From: JBHJGU01 sp050331475 | GTDB taxonomy: Bacteria > Pseudomonadota > Alphaproteobacteria > Caulobacterales > Maricaulaceae | Reading direction: 5' to 3' | Assembly: GCA_050331475.1 (NCBI GenBank) | Contig: JBHJGU010000027.1 | Location: 1-64,000 of the forward strand | DNA: 64,000 nt | In this document: positions 7,338 to 16,434 of the stretch, in pieces | Layout of the letters: every line of letters starts with the position of its first letter | Numbering within the stretch: position 1 is the stretch's first letter | Made by a program: the position numbers and the translations under genes | The notes under the pieces: model-generated | Databases searched by the model: none | What the model saw: only the letters and a program-made list of their open reading frames with translations | What the model was told of the DNA's origin: nothing

Positions 7338-9866
7338 ATGACGAAGACCGTTGGAAATCCGAGCCGCGGCCCGTTGGACCGTTCGGCCGTCGACCCCTTG
7401 GGCGCGGACCAGGAAAGCGCTGGCACCGTGGTATGGGTGCTGGGTATCGTTTGCGTGTTCGTCGCGCTTTTCGCCGGCGTCATCGGATTGCGCATTTGGC
7501 ACGAGCACGAGGCTCAGCGGCGCGCCGCTTTGGATGTGGAGAACCGGCGCGCGGCGTTTTTGTCTGAGGCGATCACGTCTGCATTAGCCCATCCGATTGG
7601 TGCGACTGAAGCTGCCGCGCGAGGCTTTGATCCTAACGCGCCGGAGGCGGCCGCCGATGTGTTACTTGGGTTGGGATTGATCGGCGCGGTTCGCGCGCTC
7701 GACGCGTCCGGCGTCGAGCGTACGGCCCTAGGCGCCGAGGCGACCGCCCTGCGCGCGCCTAACCTGGACACCCCACCGGAACGCGCGCTTATCGTCGTCG
7801 CCGATCCCGCGACGTCGCCATGGTCGCTTGCGATCGCCGCGCCGACGCCGACGGGCGGGTGGCTGATCGCAGGGTTGGACGCGCGCCGGTTGGTCCCGCC
7901 GAGCCGGGATGGCCGTCTCGCTGCTTTGGTTGACCGCGACGGCCGCGTGATCGCCAGCGCGGACAGCGAAAAAGCGCCGATCGGCAGTTTGGCGAGCGAC
8001 GGCTTAGGTCCGGAGCAAACCGTCTTTGAAGATTTGTTGGCCCGCGGTGGGGCGGCGACCTATGTGCGCACGGCGAGTGACGCGCATATGGCCGTTGGGG
8101 CGGCTCGGGTGGCTCTGGCGAGGGGGGACGCTTTGGCTGTGGTTGTGACCGGCCCCTCCCGGCTTCACGGAGACTGGGGTCGAACGGTCTGGTTTTACGC
8201 GTTTTTAGCTTGCGCACCGCTTCTGGTCGCCGCCGGGCTATGCAAGGTTTTGCTGATCCAGGTGCGCAATCTGCGCGAAGCCCGTCAAATGTTGTCCGAC
8301 AGCGAACGCCGATTTCGCGTGGCCGTGGAGGCCGCCCGATGCGGGGTCTGGGATTGGGATATCGCCAATAACAGTGTCTATCTGAGCGACAGCCTGGCGC
8401 GCATGCTCGGCGCGCCGCAGGGCGGCCTGATGACGGCGAACGAGTTTCTGCAATTGGTGGGCCCAGAGCATCGCGGCGATGTGCGATCGGGCGTGCGCAG
8501 CGCCGTCGGCGCGGGCGAAATCGACGTGGAGTTTCGGGCAGCCCGCTTGCCGGTTACCTTGCAAGCGCGCGGTCGGCCCTGGTCGGGCCCCAACGGACGC
8601 CCCACCGGCCGGGTCATCGGGGTGGCTATTGATGTTACGGAGCAAAAAGGCGCCCAGGCGCGCGTCTTGGCCGCGGAGACCCGTCTGCGCGCCGCGCTCG
8701 ACTCGATGTCGGAGTCGTTCGTGCTTTGGGACGCGCGGCGCCGGCTTGTTCTGTGTAACCGGAAATTCAGCGACTTCTTTAATCTTGAGCCTGGGCTTCT
8801 CAAGCCGGGCGCGTCTTACGAAGCCTTGGAGGCGGCGGCGGACGCGGCGATCCACGATGTCGGCCAGGGCCGGGACGATGACGAGGCGATGGAGCTTGAG
8901 CTCACCGACGGGCGTTGGATCCATCTCTCCGAACGTCCGACCCAGGAGGGCGGCTTGGTGTCCATCGGCACCGACATCACCGCCCTAAAACGCCAAGAAA
9001 CTCAATTGCTTGAAAACGACAAAATGCTGCGTCGGACCGTGTCCGACCTCCAGGCGTCTCAAGAGCGCATTGCCGAACTCGCGCGTAAATACGAAGAAGA
9101 AAAGATCCGCGCCGAGGAAGCTAACCGGTCAAAGTCCGAATTCCTCGCCAATATGTCTCACGAATTGCGCACGCCGCTGAACGCCGTCAACGGGTTCTCA
9201 GAGATCATGGTGAAGGAGCTGTTCGGCGAGCTTGGGGACAAGCGGTACAGCGAATATGCGCGCGATATTCTTGCGTCAGGGCAACATTTGCTCGCCTTGA
9301 TCAATGATATTCTCGACATGTCGAAAATCGAAGCTGGCAAAATGCAACTGGCTCTGGAGGACGCCTATCCGGATGAGTTGATCGAACAATGCCTGCGCCT
9401 GATGCGCGGGCGCGCCGAGGAGGCCGGCCTCGAACTGCTGGTGGAGATGGACGACCTGGCGGAAATCGAAGTCGATCCGCGGGCGTTCAAGCAGGTGCTG
9501 CTGAACCTTTTATCTAATGCGGTGAAGTTCACGCCTGAAGGCGGGACAGTCAATATCCGCGCATTCACCGATGCGGAGTATTTGAATGTTCGCGTCGTCG
9601 ACACCGGCATCGGCATTGCTGAGGATGATCTGGCCCGGCTCGGCCGGCCGTTCGAACAGATTGAAAGCCAGCATTCCAAGGTTCACCAAGGCTCTGGGCT
9701 CGGCTTAGCGCTCTCGAAATCTCTGGTGGAGATGCACGGCGGCACGCTCACGATCGATAGCACGCTCAGCCAAGGCACGACAGTGACCTTCACCTTGCCG
9801 TGCAAAACGAGCGACGCACCGGCGCTCGACCCCACCCCGCATAGACAAACCGTGGCCGCGCAATAG
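7338..9866 (+). CDS. PleC-like membrane sensor histidine kinase
   Basis: About 842 residues, close to the length I recall for Caulobacter PleC. There is an N-terminal helix (VVWVLGIVCVFVALFAGVI), a periplasmic domain of about 220 residues and a second helix (FYAFLACAPLLVAAGLCKVL). Two PAS-like domains follow, one with WDWDI and one with FVLWDARRRLVLCN. A coiled coil leads to HisKA with phospho-acceptor His608 in NMSHELRTPLNAVNGFSEIM, and then HATPase_c with a DTGIGIAEDDL box. There is no receiver domain, so it is not a hybrid. ATG 7338 is preferred over a TTG at 7311. PleC acts on DivK and PleD in cell polarity, and I infer orthology only from the domain plan and H-box. Confidence 0.85.
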   Translation: MTKTVGNPSRGPLDRSAVDPLGADQESAGTVVWVLGIVCVFVALFAGVIGLRIWHEHEAQRRAALDVENRRAAFLSEAITSALAHPIGATEAAARGFDPNAPEAAADVLLGLGLIGAVRALDASGVERTALGAEATALRAPNLDTPPERALIVVADPATSPWSLAIAAPTPTGGWLIAGLDARRLVPPSRDGRLAALVDRDGRVIASADSEKAPIGSLASDGLGPEQTVFEDLLARGGAATYVRTASDAHMAVGAARVALARGDALAVVVTGPSRLHGDWGRTVWFYAFLACAPLLVAAGLCKVLLIQVRNLREARQMLSDSERRFRVAVEAARCGVWDWDIANNSVYLSDSLARMLGAPQGGLMTANEFLQLVGPEHRGDVRSGVRSAVGAGEIDVEFRAARLPVTLQARGRPWSGPNGRPTGRVIGVAIDVTEQKGAQARVLAAETRLRAALDSMSESFVLWDARRRLVLCNRKFSDFFNLEPGLLKPGASYEALEAAADAAIHDVGQGRDDDEAMELELTDGRWIHLSERPTQEGGLVSIGTDITALKRQETQLLENDKMLRRTVSDLQASQERIAELARKYEEEKIRAEEANRSKSEFLANMSHELRTPLNAVNGFSEIMVKELFGELGDKRYSEYARDILASGQHLLALINDILDMSKIEAGKMQLALEDAYPDELIEQCLRLMRGRAEEAGLELLVEMDDLAEIEVDPRAFKQVLLNLLSNAVKFTPEGGTVNIRAFTDAEYLNVRVVDTGIGIAEDDLARLGRPFEQIESQHSKVHQGSGLGLALSKSLVEMHGGTLTIDSTLSQGTTVTFTLPCKTSDAPALDPTPHRQTVAAQ

Positions 9867-9891
9867 CGCGAACCGGTGCTCGGGGCAGCGA

Positions 9892-10443
9892 TTAGCGTTC
9901 CGGCGTCGCGGGTTCCGCGTGCGCGCCGTCGCGTGGCGGACCACCGGGCCGGCGGCGAAAGCCCGGTCCCCGGCGTAACCGCTCGGTCGACAAAATCTCC
10001 GCGCGCCGCTCAGGCGTCAGGTCCGCCAAAATACTGACCAAGGCCGCATCACCACGCTGGGCCATTAAAAGCCGCGCCGACCGCGCGCGCTCAAGCGCCG
10101 CAGAAACCGCCGCGGCGTCGAACGGCTCGCTGCGCAAGGCCCGTTCCGCCGCCCGGCGCGAAGCAGCCGCGTCGCGTAAGATCGGACCCGCGCGTTCTCC
10201 AGCCTGGCGAAGTTTGCTCAGCGCACGGCGACGTTCGGCCGGGGTTAAAGCCTCCGCCAAACGCCGCATAGACAGATCTGCGATACCGGGAAACCGCGGC
10301 TCGGAGACAGCCTGGTAGGGGCCCGTAATCCGCGCGCCGTGGACCCACCCCACAATACCCGCGCCGATCACCACGCCATTGATCAAGACCGACGCCGACA
10401 GCGCGATGATCAATCCCAAGGGTCGCCGCTGAACCGCGCTCAT
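9892..10443 (-). CDS. Periplasmic heavy-metal-sensor-like protein (Spy/CnrX type)
   Basis: This 183-residue protein is anchored by an N-terminal helix (GLIIALSASVLINGVVIGAGIV). It continues into a long helical, arginine/alanine-rich periplasmic domain that includes LTPAERRRALSKLRQAG and LTPERRAEIL. This LTPxxR spacing is seen in the CpxP/Spy/CnrX/ZraP group. In CnrX-type systems such a protein passes a metal or envelope signal to an anti-sigma factor. Its ATG overlaps the stop of the upstream anti-sigma-like gene (ATGA), and the ECF sigma gene lies before that. Metal ligands cannot be assigned, since no histidine cluster is visible. Confidence 0.72.
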   Translation of the reverse strand: MSAVQRRPLGLIIALSASVLINGVVIGAGIVGWVHGARITGPYQAVSEPRFPGIADLSMRRLAEALTPAERRRALSKLRQAGERAGPILRDAAASRRAAERALRSEPFDAAAVSAALERARSARLLMAQRGDAALVSILADLTPERRAEILSTERLRRGPGFRRRPGGPPRDGAHAEPATPER

Positions 10444-10904
10444 GCGTCACCCTCCAAGCCCTCAAACCCCACCCAATCGAAGGGCGGATCTAAACTCGCG
10501 GCGAGCAAGGCTTCTCCCGCAAAGGCGTTTTCGTCAAAGGCCACCACGCCGCCGCCTAACCCGATCGCCAGTCCTAAGGTGAGGCAGGCCGCAATCGCGC
10601 CCGCCGGCTGTCGCAGCCAGTCCGGCAGCTCAACCCAACCCGGGACGCTTGGTCGAGGGGCGCGCGGCGCCTGCGCCGCAACCCGCTCGCGCAACGCATC
10701 CGAGGGCGCGGTCACGGAGGCGCGGTCCAACCAGCCGTCGAGTTGGCGCGCGGCGTCAACCGCAGCGGCGAGCTGGGCATTGTGTGCGAGCAGCGCATTG
10801 AGCTGGGACCGCTCGGCCGCGGGCCAACGCTTTGGGTCGCCGCCATAGGCCTCAATGATCGCCAACGCGCGTTCGGCGCTCAGGCTGGGCCGGCTCCGGC
10901 TCAT
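10440..10904 (-). CDS. Probable anti-sigma factor (membrane protein downstream of ECF sigma)
   Basis: A 154-residue protein with a cytoplasmic N-terminal part (ERALAIIEAYGGDPKRWPAAE), one membrane helix (AGAIAACLTLGLAIGLGGGVV) and a short periplasmic tail. This shape and its place between an ECF sigma gene and a periplasmic sensor gene suggest an anti-sigma factor. No zinc-binding ZAS motif is seen, so the call rests on context. ATG 10904 has the purine-rich GAGGAGAGAGG just upstream and is preferred to a TTG at 10925. It overlaps the following gene by four bases. Confidence 0.65.
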   Translation of the reverse strand: MSRSRPSLSAERALAIIEAYGGDPKRWPAAERSQLNALLAHNAQLAAAVDAARQLDGWLDRASVTAPSDALRERVAAQAPRAPRPSVPGWVELPDWLRQPAGAIAACLTLGLAIGLGGGVVAFDENAFAGEALLAASLDPPFDWVGFEGLEGDA

Positions 10905-10932
10905 AGGGCCTCTCTCCTCTGACAAGCGTCTT

Positions 10933-11511
10933 TCATAGCGCGGAGCCGTCTAAGAGCTCGGACGCTTCGCCGGCAAGTTCGCGCCGAAGCGTCCGTCGCG
11001 CCCGAGACAATAGGCTCTCCAACGCCTCCACGCTGATCTCCATCGCGGCTGCGGCGTCAATATTCGATAGCTCTTTGTAGTAACAAAGACTTAAAGCGGC
11101 GCGCTGGCGTGGCGGCAAGGTGGCGACAGCAGCCTCGACCCGGCGCGACACGTCCGCTGCAGCCAGCCCGTCGGCCGGGCCCGGTCCCGAATCGGGCTGT
11201 TCAGGCGGGTGCTCCACGAGAACCTCGCGCCGCCGCCGCAACCGATCGTAACACAGGTTAAGCGTCACCCGATGCAACCAGGTGGACAGTTTGGCCTCGC
11301 CTTCACGCCAGTTCGGCGCCGCGCGCCATACCCGTAAAAACGCGTCTTGGGCCACATCCTCCGCCTCGGTCTCATCCATCATCATCCGCCGAGCCAAACT
11401 CAGAACGGCCGGCAAGCGGCGGTCCATCAGCTCAGCCGCCGCTCGTTGATCGCCGCGCGCAACTTTGCGCAGTAGGCCCACGTCGGGGTCATTGGCGGTT
11501 TTAGCCCGCAC
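10933..11511 (-). CDS. ECF-type RNA polymerase sigma factor
   Basis: About 192 residues with the two-domain ECF plan. Region 2 contains ETEAEDVAQDAFLRVW and KLSTWLHRVTLNLCYD, and region 4 contains LPPRQRAALSLCYYKELS and a helix-turn-helix ending in LESLLSRARRTLRR. It directs RNA polymerase to a stress regulon. I propose the GTG at 11511 as start because the reading frame further upstream overlaps the EF-hand gene and lacks sigma features. The start is uncertain. It lies in an EF-hand / sigma / anti-sigma / periplasmic sensor series that is probably one operon and autoregulated, as is usual for ECF systems. Confidence 0.88.
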   Translation of the reverse strand: MRAKTANDPDVGLLRKVARGDQRAAAELMDRRLPAVLSLARRMMMDETEAEDVAQDAFLRVWRAAPNWREGEAKLSTWLHRVTLNLCYDRLRRRREVLVEHPPEQPDSGPGPADGLAAADVSRRVEAAVATLPPRQRAALSLCYYKELSNIDAAAAMEISVEALESLLSRARRTLRRELAGEASELLDGSAL

Positions 11512-11563
11512 GTCGTCGCTTTCGCCTCGCCGCCCCTGACCCCGACAAACCGATCCGCGCGCC

Positions 11564-12031
11564 TTACTCCACCGCCTCGGGGCCGGGGACGCCGCGCCGG
11601 CCGCCAAAGCGTTCGCGCATAGCCGTCCGTATCTCTTGGCGGGTTACTTGATCGTCCGAATTCGCGTCGAAACGCTCAAACAGACGCGCGTCCTGGCTGA
11701 GGTATTCGTCCCGGGTGACGACCCCGTCGCCATCTGCGTCCAAGCTACGACGCTCAAAACCGCGGTTGCGCGCACGCTCAGATTTATAAGTGTCCATTTC
11801 CGCCAAGCTCGCCATACCATCGCCATCCGCATCGATGGCGTCGAACGTGCGTACCCGAACCTCCGTCATCTCCGCGCGGGACACCGCGCCGTCGCCATTC
11901 AAGTCCGCCCGCTGGAACACTGCGCCTGCGCCGCGTCCCGGACCGCCTGGACCGGCTTGAAACGCGAAGGCCGGAGTGGCGGCTGCGACGGCGACCACAG
12001 CCATGCTCAAAATCCGTATATCAGTCATCAT
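11564..12031 (-). CDS. Secreted EF-hand calcium-binding protein
   Basis: A 155-residue protein with a signal peptide ending in AAATPAFAFQA and four EF-hand loops: DLNGDGAVSRAEM, DADGDGMASLAEM, DADGDGVVTRDEY and the degenerate DANSDDQVTRQEI. It is expected to bind calcium in the periplasm. The ATG at 12031 has GGAG nine bases upstream, so the earlier ATG at 12046 is less likely. It sits directly upstream of the ECF sigma gene and may be both part of the signal path and a target of it. This is inferred from position. Confidence 0.85.
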   Translation of the reverse strand: MMTDIRILSMAVVAVAAATPAFAFQAGPGGPGRGAGAVFQRADLNGDGAVSRAEMTEVRVRTFDAIDADGDGMASLAEMDTYKSERARNRGFERRSLDADGDGVVTRDEYLSQDARLFERFDANSDDQVTRQEIRTAMRERFGGRRGVPGPEAVE

Positions 12032-12073
12032 TCTAATTCGCTCCATTCAGACGAGCCCGCCGTCCATACCCCT

Positions 12074-15031
12074 TTAACGGCTCGGTTCGGAGTTTCCGTC
12101 GCCGGCGAGCGGTCCGACCAGCGCATCAAACGCCGCGCGCACAGACGTCTGGGCCTTACCCAACGCCGCTTCTAAGGCGGTGAAATCCTCCGCACCGACG
12201 GCTTCGGCCAACAACCCCTTCAGTGCATTCGGCGCTTGAGCGGGATCGAATGGCCCTTCACTCACAATTTGCAGCCATTGATTGAGATCGGCGTAAAGCG
12301 CGCAAGCCGCTGAGAGCGGTCGCGCCCAAGGCGGCCCGAGTAAGCCCGCTTTGACGCAAGCGGCCAGCGCGGCTTTGGTTGACGTCTGTAAGCAGTCTGG
12401 ATGATCCGCGCCATGGACGAGTTGGAGATAGTGGGCGATGAATTCGAGGTCGATTAAACCGGCGGGCGCGCGCTTAAGATCCCATGGGCTCGCCGCCGGT
12501 CGTTCTCGCTCCAAGCGCCGACGCATGTCACATACCGCGGCGGCCACGACATCTTTGTCCCGAGGCTGGGTCAAAATCGACCGGATCGCCGCCTCAGCGC
12601 GCGCCTGGAGCGCGGCGCAGCCGCAGGCGATGACCCGCGCGCGGGTGAGCGCCATAAGCTCCCACGTCCAAGCGTCACCCGCATAATACCGTTCGAACGC
12701 GCTGAGGCGCACCGCAATGGGCCCGGCTTTACCCGAAGGACGCAATTGCATGTCCACGGCATACAGCTCGCCTTCGGCCGTCGGCGCGGACAACGCGGCG
12801 ATCAGCCTTTGGGTCAGGCGCGCGAAGTACACTTCCGGGGCCAAAGATCGGGGCCCTTCGGAGGTCGCCACCCCGGCAGCGACGTCATAGACCAGCATCA
12901 AGTCGAGGTCGGAGCCCGCCGCCATTTCCCGCCCGCCAAAGGTGCCTAAAGCGATGACGGCGAATTCCCCTGTGATGGCGCCATGGCGGCGTTGGATCTC
13001 CGCATGGGCGGCCTGGGACAAGGCGCAGCACAGAGCGTCGGCCAGCCGGGCGTAAGCGCCGCCGGCGACGTGCGCGCTGGCGCGGCCGTCCAAAACATGG
13101 GCGCCGATCCGGAATAACGCCTCGCGTCCGAACACCCGAGCGGCGTCCAAAGCCGACTCTAGGGTTTGCGCTGGCGCGAGCGCGCGGCCCACGGCGGCGC
13201 GGATATCATCCTCGGTCTCCGCGTCCAGCGGCGCGTCGAATTGGGGATTTAAAAGCGCATCGAGGATCACCGGCCGCCGCGCTAGGGTCTGCCCCAACCG
13301 CGGCGCTAGGGCGAGCATCCTGATCAATCGCGCCCTTAACGCCGGTGCGTGCGCCATCAGGCTTAAAACTTGGACACCGGCGGGCAGGCCCGCGAAAAAA
13401 TCCGCAAACCGCACAAACGCGGTGTCCGGCTGCCCGGTTTCGCTAAGCGCCACCAGCAAAGCCGGCGTAAACCGGGTCAACGCGGAGCGGGCGCGCGGGG
13501 TCCGGGTGGCGCGGACCCGCCCGGCGCGCCAGGCGCGGACTTGCTCCCAGACTTGCGCAGGATTTGAGAACCCTAATCCGGCGAGGGTCGCCAGGGTGGC
13601 GGGTTCGGGCTCCACCCCGGTGAACACCCAATCACCGGGCGGCGCAGCAGCGGCGTCATCCTCCGCGCCGTCCGCAAACAGCGTCGAATACCGCGCATGG
13701 ACCGCGCGTTTCGTGGCGATCACATCCGCGTCGAACGCGCCCAAATCGGGATACCCCGTCAATGCGGCGACCCGGTCCCGGTCTGTGTCGGCAACCGGGA
13801 GGATGTGGGTCTGTTGATCCTCCAGCATCTGAATACGGTGTTCGATATCGCGCAGGCGCCCATAGGCCGCTGCGAGCGTTTGGCGATCGCCGTCGGCCAC
13901 GAACCCGGCCGTGGTCAACGCGCTAAGCGCTTCCAGCGTGCGAGGCGCGCGCAAGCGGTCAAACCGGCCGCCAAACAATAATTGCTGCGTTTGGACATAA
14001 AACTCGATCTCGCGGATGCCGCCTTTGCCGAGTTTGACGTCGCTGCCTGGGGGATGGATGCGCGCGCGGTCGCCCACCGATTGGATTTGCCGCTTTATGG
14101 CGTGGATATCGTCGATCGCGGCGTGGTCGAGGTATTTGCGCCAGATGAAAGGGTCCAGTCGCGCCAGAAAGGCGGCCCCGGCTTCTGCGTCGCCCGCCGC
14201 AATCCGCGCCTTGATCAAGGCCGCGCGTTCCCAATTCTGGCCGAGCGCCTCATAATACCGCTCCGCCATGTCGACATTGACCGCCACTGGGGTGGCGCCA
14301 GGGTCTGGGCGCAGGCGCAAATCCACACGGAACCCGTAACCCAGCGCAGTCCGTTCGCTCAAAAGCGCACAGAGCCGTTGAACGGTCCGGTTCAAGAACG
14401 CCTGGGGCTCGACCGCCGCAGCCAAATCCAACGCCGAAGGGTCAAAGAAGACGACGATATCGATGTCACTGGAATAGTTGAGTTCGAATGCCCCGTGCTT
14501 GCCTAATGCGGCGACGAAGACACCCTTAATCGGACTATTGTCCGTGTCCGGCGACGGGCACCGCCCCCGATCGGACGCCTGCCGCGCGGTCACCCGCAAG
14601 GCGCCTTGCAAGCAGGCGTCTGCGATTTGAGACAAGGCGCGCGCGGTGCTCGCCCAATCCCAATAGCCCGCCAAGTCCGCAAGCGCGATCACCAAATGCG
14701 CCTGACCCTTCGCGCGGCGAATGGCGGATTGAGCCGCCTCGGTCACCGCGCAATCGCTTAACGCTGTTTCCAGATCCTCGCACAGCTCCGCGACGACAGT
14801 CTCCGGCGGCTGGGCAAGCGCGGCCTCCACTGTGGCGGGAAACCGTCGCGCGCTTCGCGCCAAATAAGGCGCCGCGGAAAACACCGCGTCCAGGAAGGCA
14901 CCCACTGGGTCCGATTGCGGCGTGCGCCCGAGCGCGCCCGCCAGCCCCTCTCGCGCCCGAGCCGCTGCGGCCGCATCAACGATGCGCAAAGGCGACGGCG
15001 CTGACGCCAAGTGCGCCGCGAGCCCCGTCAT
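12074..15031 (-). CDS. glnE: Bifunctional glutamine synthetase adenylyltransferase/adenylyl-removing enzyme
   Basis: A 985-residue protein of the expected length with two nucleotidyltransferase domains. The N-terminal adenylyl-removing half has GKHGAFELNYSSDIDIVVFFD, and the C-terminal adenylylating half has GTFGGREMAAGSDLDLMLVYD. Both keep the DxD metal-binding pair. It attaches AMP to or removes it from glutamine synthetase in response to PII protein and glutamine, setting ammonium assimilation. Its ATG overlaps the stop of the upstream histidine-kinase gene by four bases, so it is co-translated with an envelope-stress two-component system, an odd partner for a nitrogen enzyme. Confidence 0.95.
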   Translation of the reverse strand: MTGLAAHLASAPSPLRIVDAAAAARAREGLAGALGRTPQSDPVGAFLDAVFSAAPYLARSARRFPATVEAALAQPPETVVAELCEDLETALSDCAVTEAAQSAIRRAKGQAHLVIALADLAGYWDWASTARALSQIADACLQGALRVTARQASDRGRCPSPDTDNSPIKGVFVAALGKHGAFELNYSSDIDIVVFFDPSALDLAAAVEPQAFLNRTVQRLCALLSERTALGYGFRVDLRLRPDPGATPVAVNVDMAERYYEALGQNWERAALIKARIAAGDAEAGAAFLARLDPFIWRKYLDHAAIDDIHAIKRQIQSVGDRARIHPPGSDVKLGKGGIREIEFYVQTQQLLFGGRFDRLRAPRTLEALSALTTAGFVADGDRQTLAAAYGRLRDIEHRIQMLEDQQTHILPVADTDRDRVAALTGYPDLGAFDADVIATKRAVHARYSTLFADGAEDDAAAAPPGDWVFTGVEPEPATLATLAGLGFSNPAQVWEQVRAWRAGRVRATRTPRARSALTRFTPALLVALSETGQPDTAFVRFADFFAGLPAGVQVLSLMAHAPALRARLIRMLALAPRLGQTLARRPVILDALLNPQFDAPLDAETEDDIRAAVGRALAPAQTLESALDAARVFGREALFRIGAHVLDGRASAHVAGGAYARLADALCCALSQAAHAEIQRRHGAITGEFAVIALGTFGGREMAAGSDLDLMLVYDVAAGVATSEGPRSLAPEVYFARLTQRLIAALSAPTAEGELYAVDMQLRPSGKAGPIAVRLSAFERYYAGDAWTWELMALTRARVIACGCAALQARAEAAIRSILTQPRDKDVVAAAVCDMRRRLERERPAASPWDLKRAPAGLIDLEFIAHYLQLVHGADHPDCLQTSTKAALAACVKAGLLGPPWARPLSAACALYADLNQWLQIVSEGPFDPAQAPNALKGLLAEAVGAEDFTALEAALGKAQTSVRAAFDALVGPLAGDGNSEPSR

Positions 15032-16425
15032 TTCACGCTTGGCAAGATCAAAGCGGCGCGCAGCCCTGGTCCATAACCCTCAAGCGCCCCAGGACCGTCG
15101 CTCAGTTCGAAGCGACCGCCATGGATCTCCGCGACCGCTTGGACCAAGCTCAGCCCCAATCCGGCGCCGGGTTTAGACAGGCTGCCATCAAGCCGAACGA
15201 AGCGTTTTTTTACCCGTTCGCGCTGATCCGCAGGGATCCCCGGCCCGGTGTCGGTGACCGAGATCTCCACCTCCCCCGAGGCGCAGCGTCTGAGCCGCAA
15301 CGCGACCGCCCCGCCTTCAGGGGTGTATTTCACAGCATTGTCGAGCACGTTCGCGACGGCCTGGGCCAGGAAGCCGCGATCGGCAAGCACGCTCAAGCCC
15401 TCCGCGCAGTCGTAGGAAAACTCCAAGCCCGCTTCCTCACACACCGGGTCATACATCTCGCAAAGATCGCTCAACACCTCGCAAGGGTCCATGGGTCGAA
15501 GCTGATCGCGACGCTCCCCCGCCTCCAGACGCGCAATGCGCAACACGGCGTTGAACGTATTCAGAAGATCGTCGGCGTCTTGAATGGCCGAGCCGAGGGC
15601 TTCTTCTTTGTCGATTGAGCCGGAGGTGTCCCGAGCGGCGGCTTCGAGCCGATTGCGCATGCGGGTCAAGGGGGAGCGCAGATCGTGGGCGAGCGCGTCG
15701 CCTGCGTGCCGCATCGAACTCATCAAGAGTTCAATGCGCTCGAGCATAGCGTTCAGATTACCCGCCAAGGCGTCGAGTTCGTCGCCCGAACCATTGCGCG
15801 GCGCCCGCCGGCTGAAATCCCCGGCTTGAACATCGCGCGCCACCGTGTTGAGCATTTCCAGCCGGCTTGCGAAGCGCTGGCTGACGACCGCGCCGCTGAT
15901 TAAGCCCAACCCGAGCACTAAGCTCGCCGCGATCAGCACCGAGTCTGTCGCGCCCCGGGCGAAATGGGCTTGCTCGGTGATATCCCGCCCGACCATGATT
16001 ACATGGCCCGACGGCAAGGTTTCGACCAAGCCCATGGCTTCACGCAACTCGAAGTCGCCGGTTTCCGGATCCGGGGACCGGTATTCAAACCGCAACCGAT
16101 CTTCATTAAGATTAGCGTTTTCAGGGAGCGCGTTGACGTTGCCCGAAATCGGCGATCCGTCGGACAAAGCGAAATAATAGAGATAAGGCGCGGCCCCGAC
16201 CTGGCGCTGGACGATCGCTTTATTCAGGGCTCCCACCCCGCCGGACCGATAAATCCGCACGAGCGTGTCCATTTCAACGCTCAGAACACGATCCGTCTGG
16301 CGGGTGAGCGCGCCGACGGTCGAGATGTAAATATAGGCGAGCAGCGCGAGTGCGGAGAGACTGAATAGAATGGACGCTAATAACGTTAGGCGAAACGTTG
16401 TCGTCCGTAGAAAATTCAACCCCAT
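15028..16425 (-). CDS. Membrane sensor histidine kinase of a degP-linked two-component system
   Basis: A 465-residue kinase with a helix at residues 12-36, a periplasmic sensor domain, a second helix near 162-182 and a HAMP linker. HisKA has acceptor His247 in GDALAHDLRSPLTRMRNRL, and HATPase_c carries the DTGPGIPADQRERV box. It should phosphorylate the OmpR-type regulator encoded immediately upstream. The operon runs degP, regulator, kinase, glnE, so the signal is probably envelope stress (misfolded protein, metal or copper). This is inferred from the DegP partner. Confidence 0.92.
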   Translation of the reverse strand: MGLNFLRTTTFRLTLLASILFSLSALALLAYIYISTVGALTRQTDRVLSVEMDTLVRIYRSGGVGALNKAIVQRQVGAAPYLYYFALSDGSPISGNVNALPENANLNEDRLRFEYRSPDPETGDFELREAMGLVETLPSGHVIMVGRDITEQAHFARGATDSVLIAASLVLGLGLISGAVVSQRFASRLEMLNTVARDVQAGDFSRRAPRNGSGDELDALAGNLNAMLERIELLMSSMRHAGDALAHDLRSPLTRMRNRLEAAARDTSGSIDKEEALGSAIQDADDLLNTFNAVLRIARLEAGERRDQLRPMDPCEVLSDLCEMYDPVCEEAGLEFSYDCAEGLSVLADRGFLAQAVANVLDNAVKYTPEGGAVALRLRRCASGEVEISVTDTGPGIPADQRERVKKRFVRLDGSLSKPGAGLGLSLVQAVAEIHGGRFELSDGPGALEGYGPGLRAALILPSVK

Positions 16426-16434
16426 TTCGGGTGA

